Source: an uncultured Kouleothrix sp. (lineage in GTDB: Bacteria; Chloroflexota; Chloroflexia; Chloroflexales; Roseiflexaceae). Taken from it: a stretch of DNA of 7,395 nucleotides. Below, one piece after another: positions 7,217 through 7,395 of the stretch (position 1 is its first letter; each line of letters begins with the position of its first letter). The stretch is from positions 1-7,395 of the forward strand of contig CALLYN010000513.1 of NCBI GenBank assembly GCA_937858455.1, written 5' to 3'. Below the pieces are notes generated by a model. That model saw only the letters and a list, made by a program, of their open reading frames with translations. It was not told the origin of the DNA and ran no database searches. The position numbers and the translations under genes are program-made.

Positions 7217-7243
7217 TCTAGTCCAACCGCAGCGCTTTGTCAA
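7215..7243 (-). promoter_or_regulatory. Sigma-70 type promoter of the cluster
   Basis: On the minus strand TTGACA (7243-7238) is a perfect -35 hexamer. After 17 nt comes TAGAAT (7220-7215), one mismatch from TATAAT. Spacing is optimal. The predicted start near 7208 leaves a 5' leader of about 60 nt ahead of the GntR ATG, pyrimidine-rich in the middle. This is the best promoter in the window and probably transcribes the regulator and the downstream genes. Confidence 0.8.
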
Positions 7244-7261
7244 TAGCCGGTTTATAGCTTC

Positions 7262-7343
7262 TAGGGCTTACGCAGTTGCACTGTTCGGCTTCAGGAAGCC
7301 GAGAAATTGCCTTCGGCAGAGCACGCCAACTGCGTTTGTCCTA
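7262..7343. repeat. 82-nt inverted-repeat element, cloverleaf-like
   Basis: The ends TAGGGC (7262-7267) and GTCCTA (7338-7343) pair with one G-T, followed by a symmetric TT/TT mismatch, then a perfect 9-bp stem ACGCAGTTG/CAACTGCGT (7270-7278 and 7327-7335). Inside are two hairpins: TCGGCTT-CAGG-AAGCCGA (7285-7302) and TGCC-TTC-GGCA (7308-7318). The whole could fold as a three-way junction in DNA or RNA. The outer TAGGGCTTACGCA resembles ends of some bacterial insertion sequences, so it may be a small non-autonomous element or a remnant; a structured RNA is the other option. No clean target duplication is visible. Confidence 0.5.
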
Positions 7344-7395
7344 AGCTGCTTTAGGCTGCACCGTCGCACAAGTGCGCAGCTGCGTAATACCAAAT
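7344..7395. other. Non-coding right edge with further inverted copies of the TTACGCAG end
   Basis: No gene is seen here. CTGCGTAA at 7380-7387 is the reverse complement of TTACGCAG at 7268-7275, and the adjoining GTGCGCAG echoes GCAGTTGCAC in inverted form. CGCAC/GTGCG (7365-7376) adds a further tight inverted repeat. The stretch may be another terminal repeat of the same mobile-element type, cut by the window edge. Confidence 0.3.

Noticed and set aside
7148..7243. Longer N-terminus for the GntR regulator
   Set aside because: The extra 32 codons overlap the -35, -10 and palindrome, and the ATG at 7147 has a good Shine-Dalgarno at normal distance.
7252..7350. Target-site duplication AGCT flanking the 82-nt element
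   Set aside because: AGCT occurs on both sides, but at unequal distances from the inverted ends, so it is not a clean duplication.

Overview
The window looks like a piece of a high-GC bacterial chromosome, most probably from a Chloroflexota member of the Roseiflexus/Kouleothrix/Herpetosiphon type. The clearest hint is the solute-binding lipoprotein: a twin-arginine motif, a lipobox Cys, then a long Ala/Pro/Thr/Gly spacer, a style common in that phylum. A short 8-bp tandem repeat between two genes also fits. This assignment is inference from style; there is no rRNA or marker gene to confirm it.

Every gene supported here lies on the minus strand, so the cluster reads from right to left. At the right edge (about 7244-7395) is non-coding DNA with a strongly foldable inverted-repeat element. 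Next comes a near-consensus sigma-70 promoter (TTGACA, 17 nt, TAGAAT; 7215-7243) with a perfect 12-bp palindrome (7205-7216) over its -10 box and predicted start site. It drives a GntR/FCD-type repressor (start 7147). The repressor is followed by a Gfo/Idh/MocA NAD(P)-dependent oxidoreductase (5212-6333) and two adjacent DUF885-type proteins (3492-5165 and 2326-3492) joined by a TGATG stop/start overlap. After a 181-bp gap come a family-5 peptide-type ABC transporter solute-binding lipoprotein (414-2144) and the start of a DppB-like permease (1-316), which runs off the left edge.

A plausible reading is one regulated uptake-and-catabolism unit. The lipoprotein and permease import a peptide-like or amide-containing compound. 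The cytoplasmic DUF885 proteins cleave it, the oxidoreductase acts on a released sugar-like or polyol-like part, and the GntR protein senses an intermediate and represses the promoter. The substrate cannot be read from the sequence.

The most notable points are four. The two DUF885 paralogues differ at the metal site: one has the usual HExxPGH, the other HHxxLGH. The promoter and palindrome are very clean. A 14-bp inverted repeat and an 8-bp tandem repeat lie between binding-protein and permease genes, next to the permease ribosome binding site. An 82-nt cloverleaf-like element lies upstream of the promoter.
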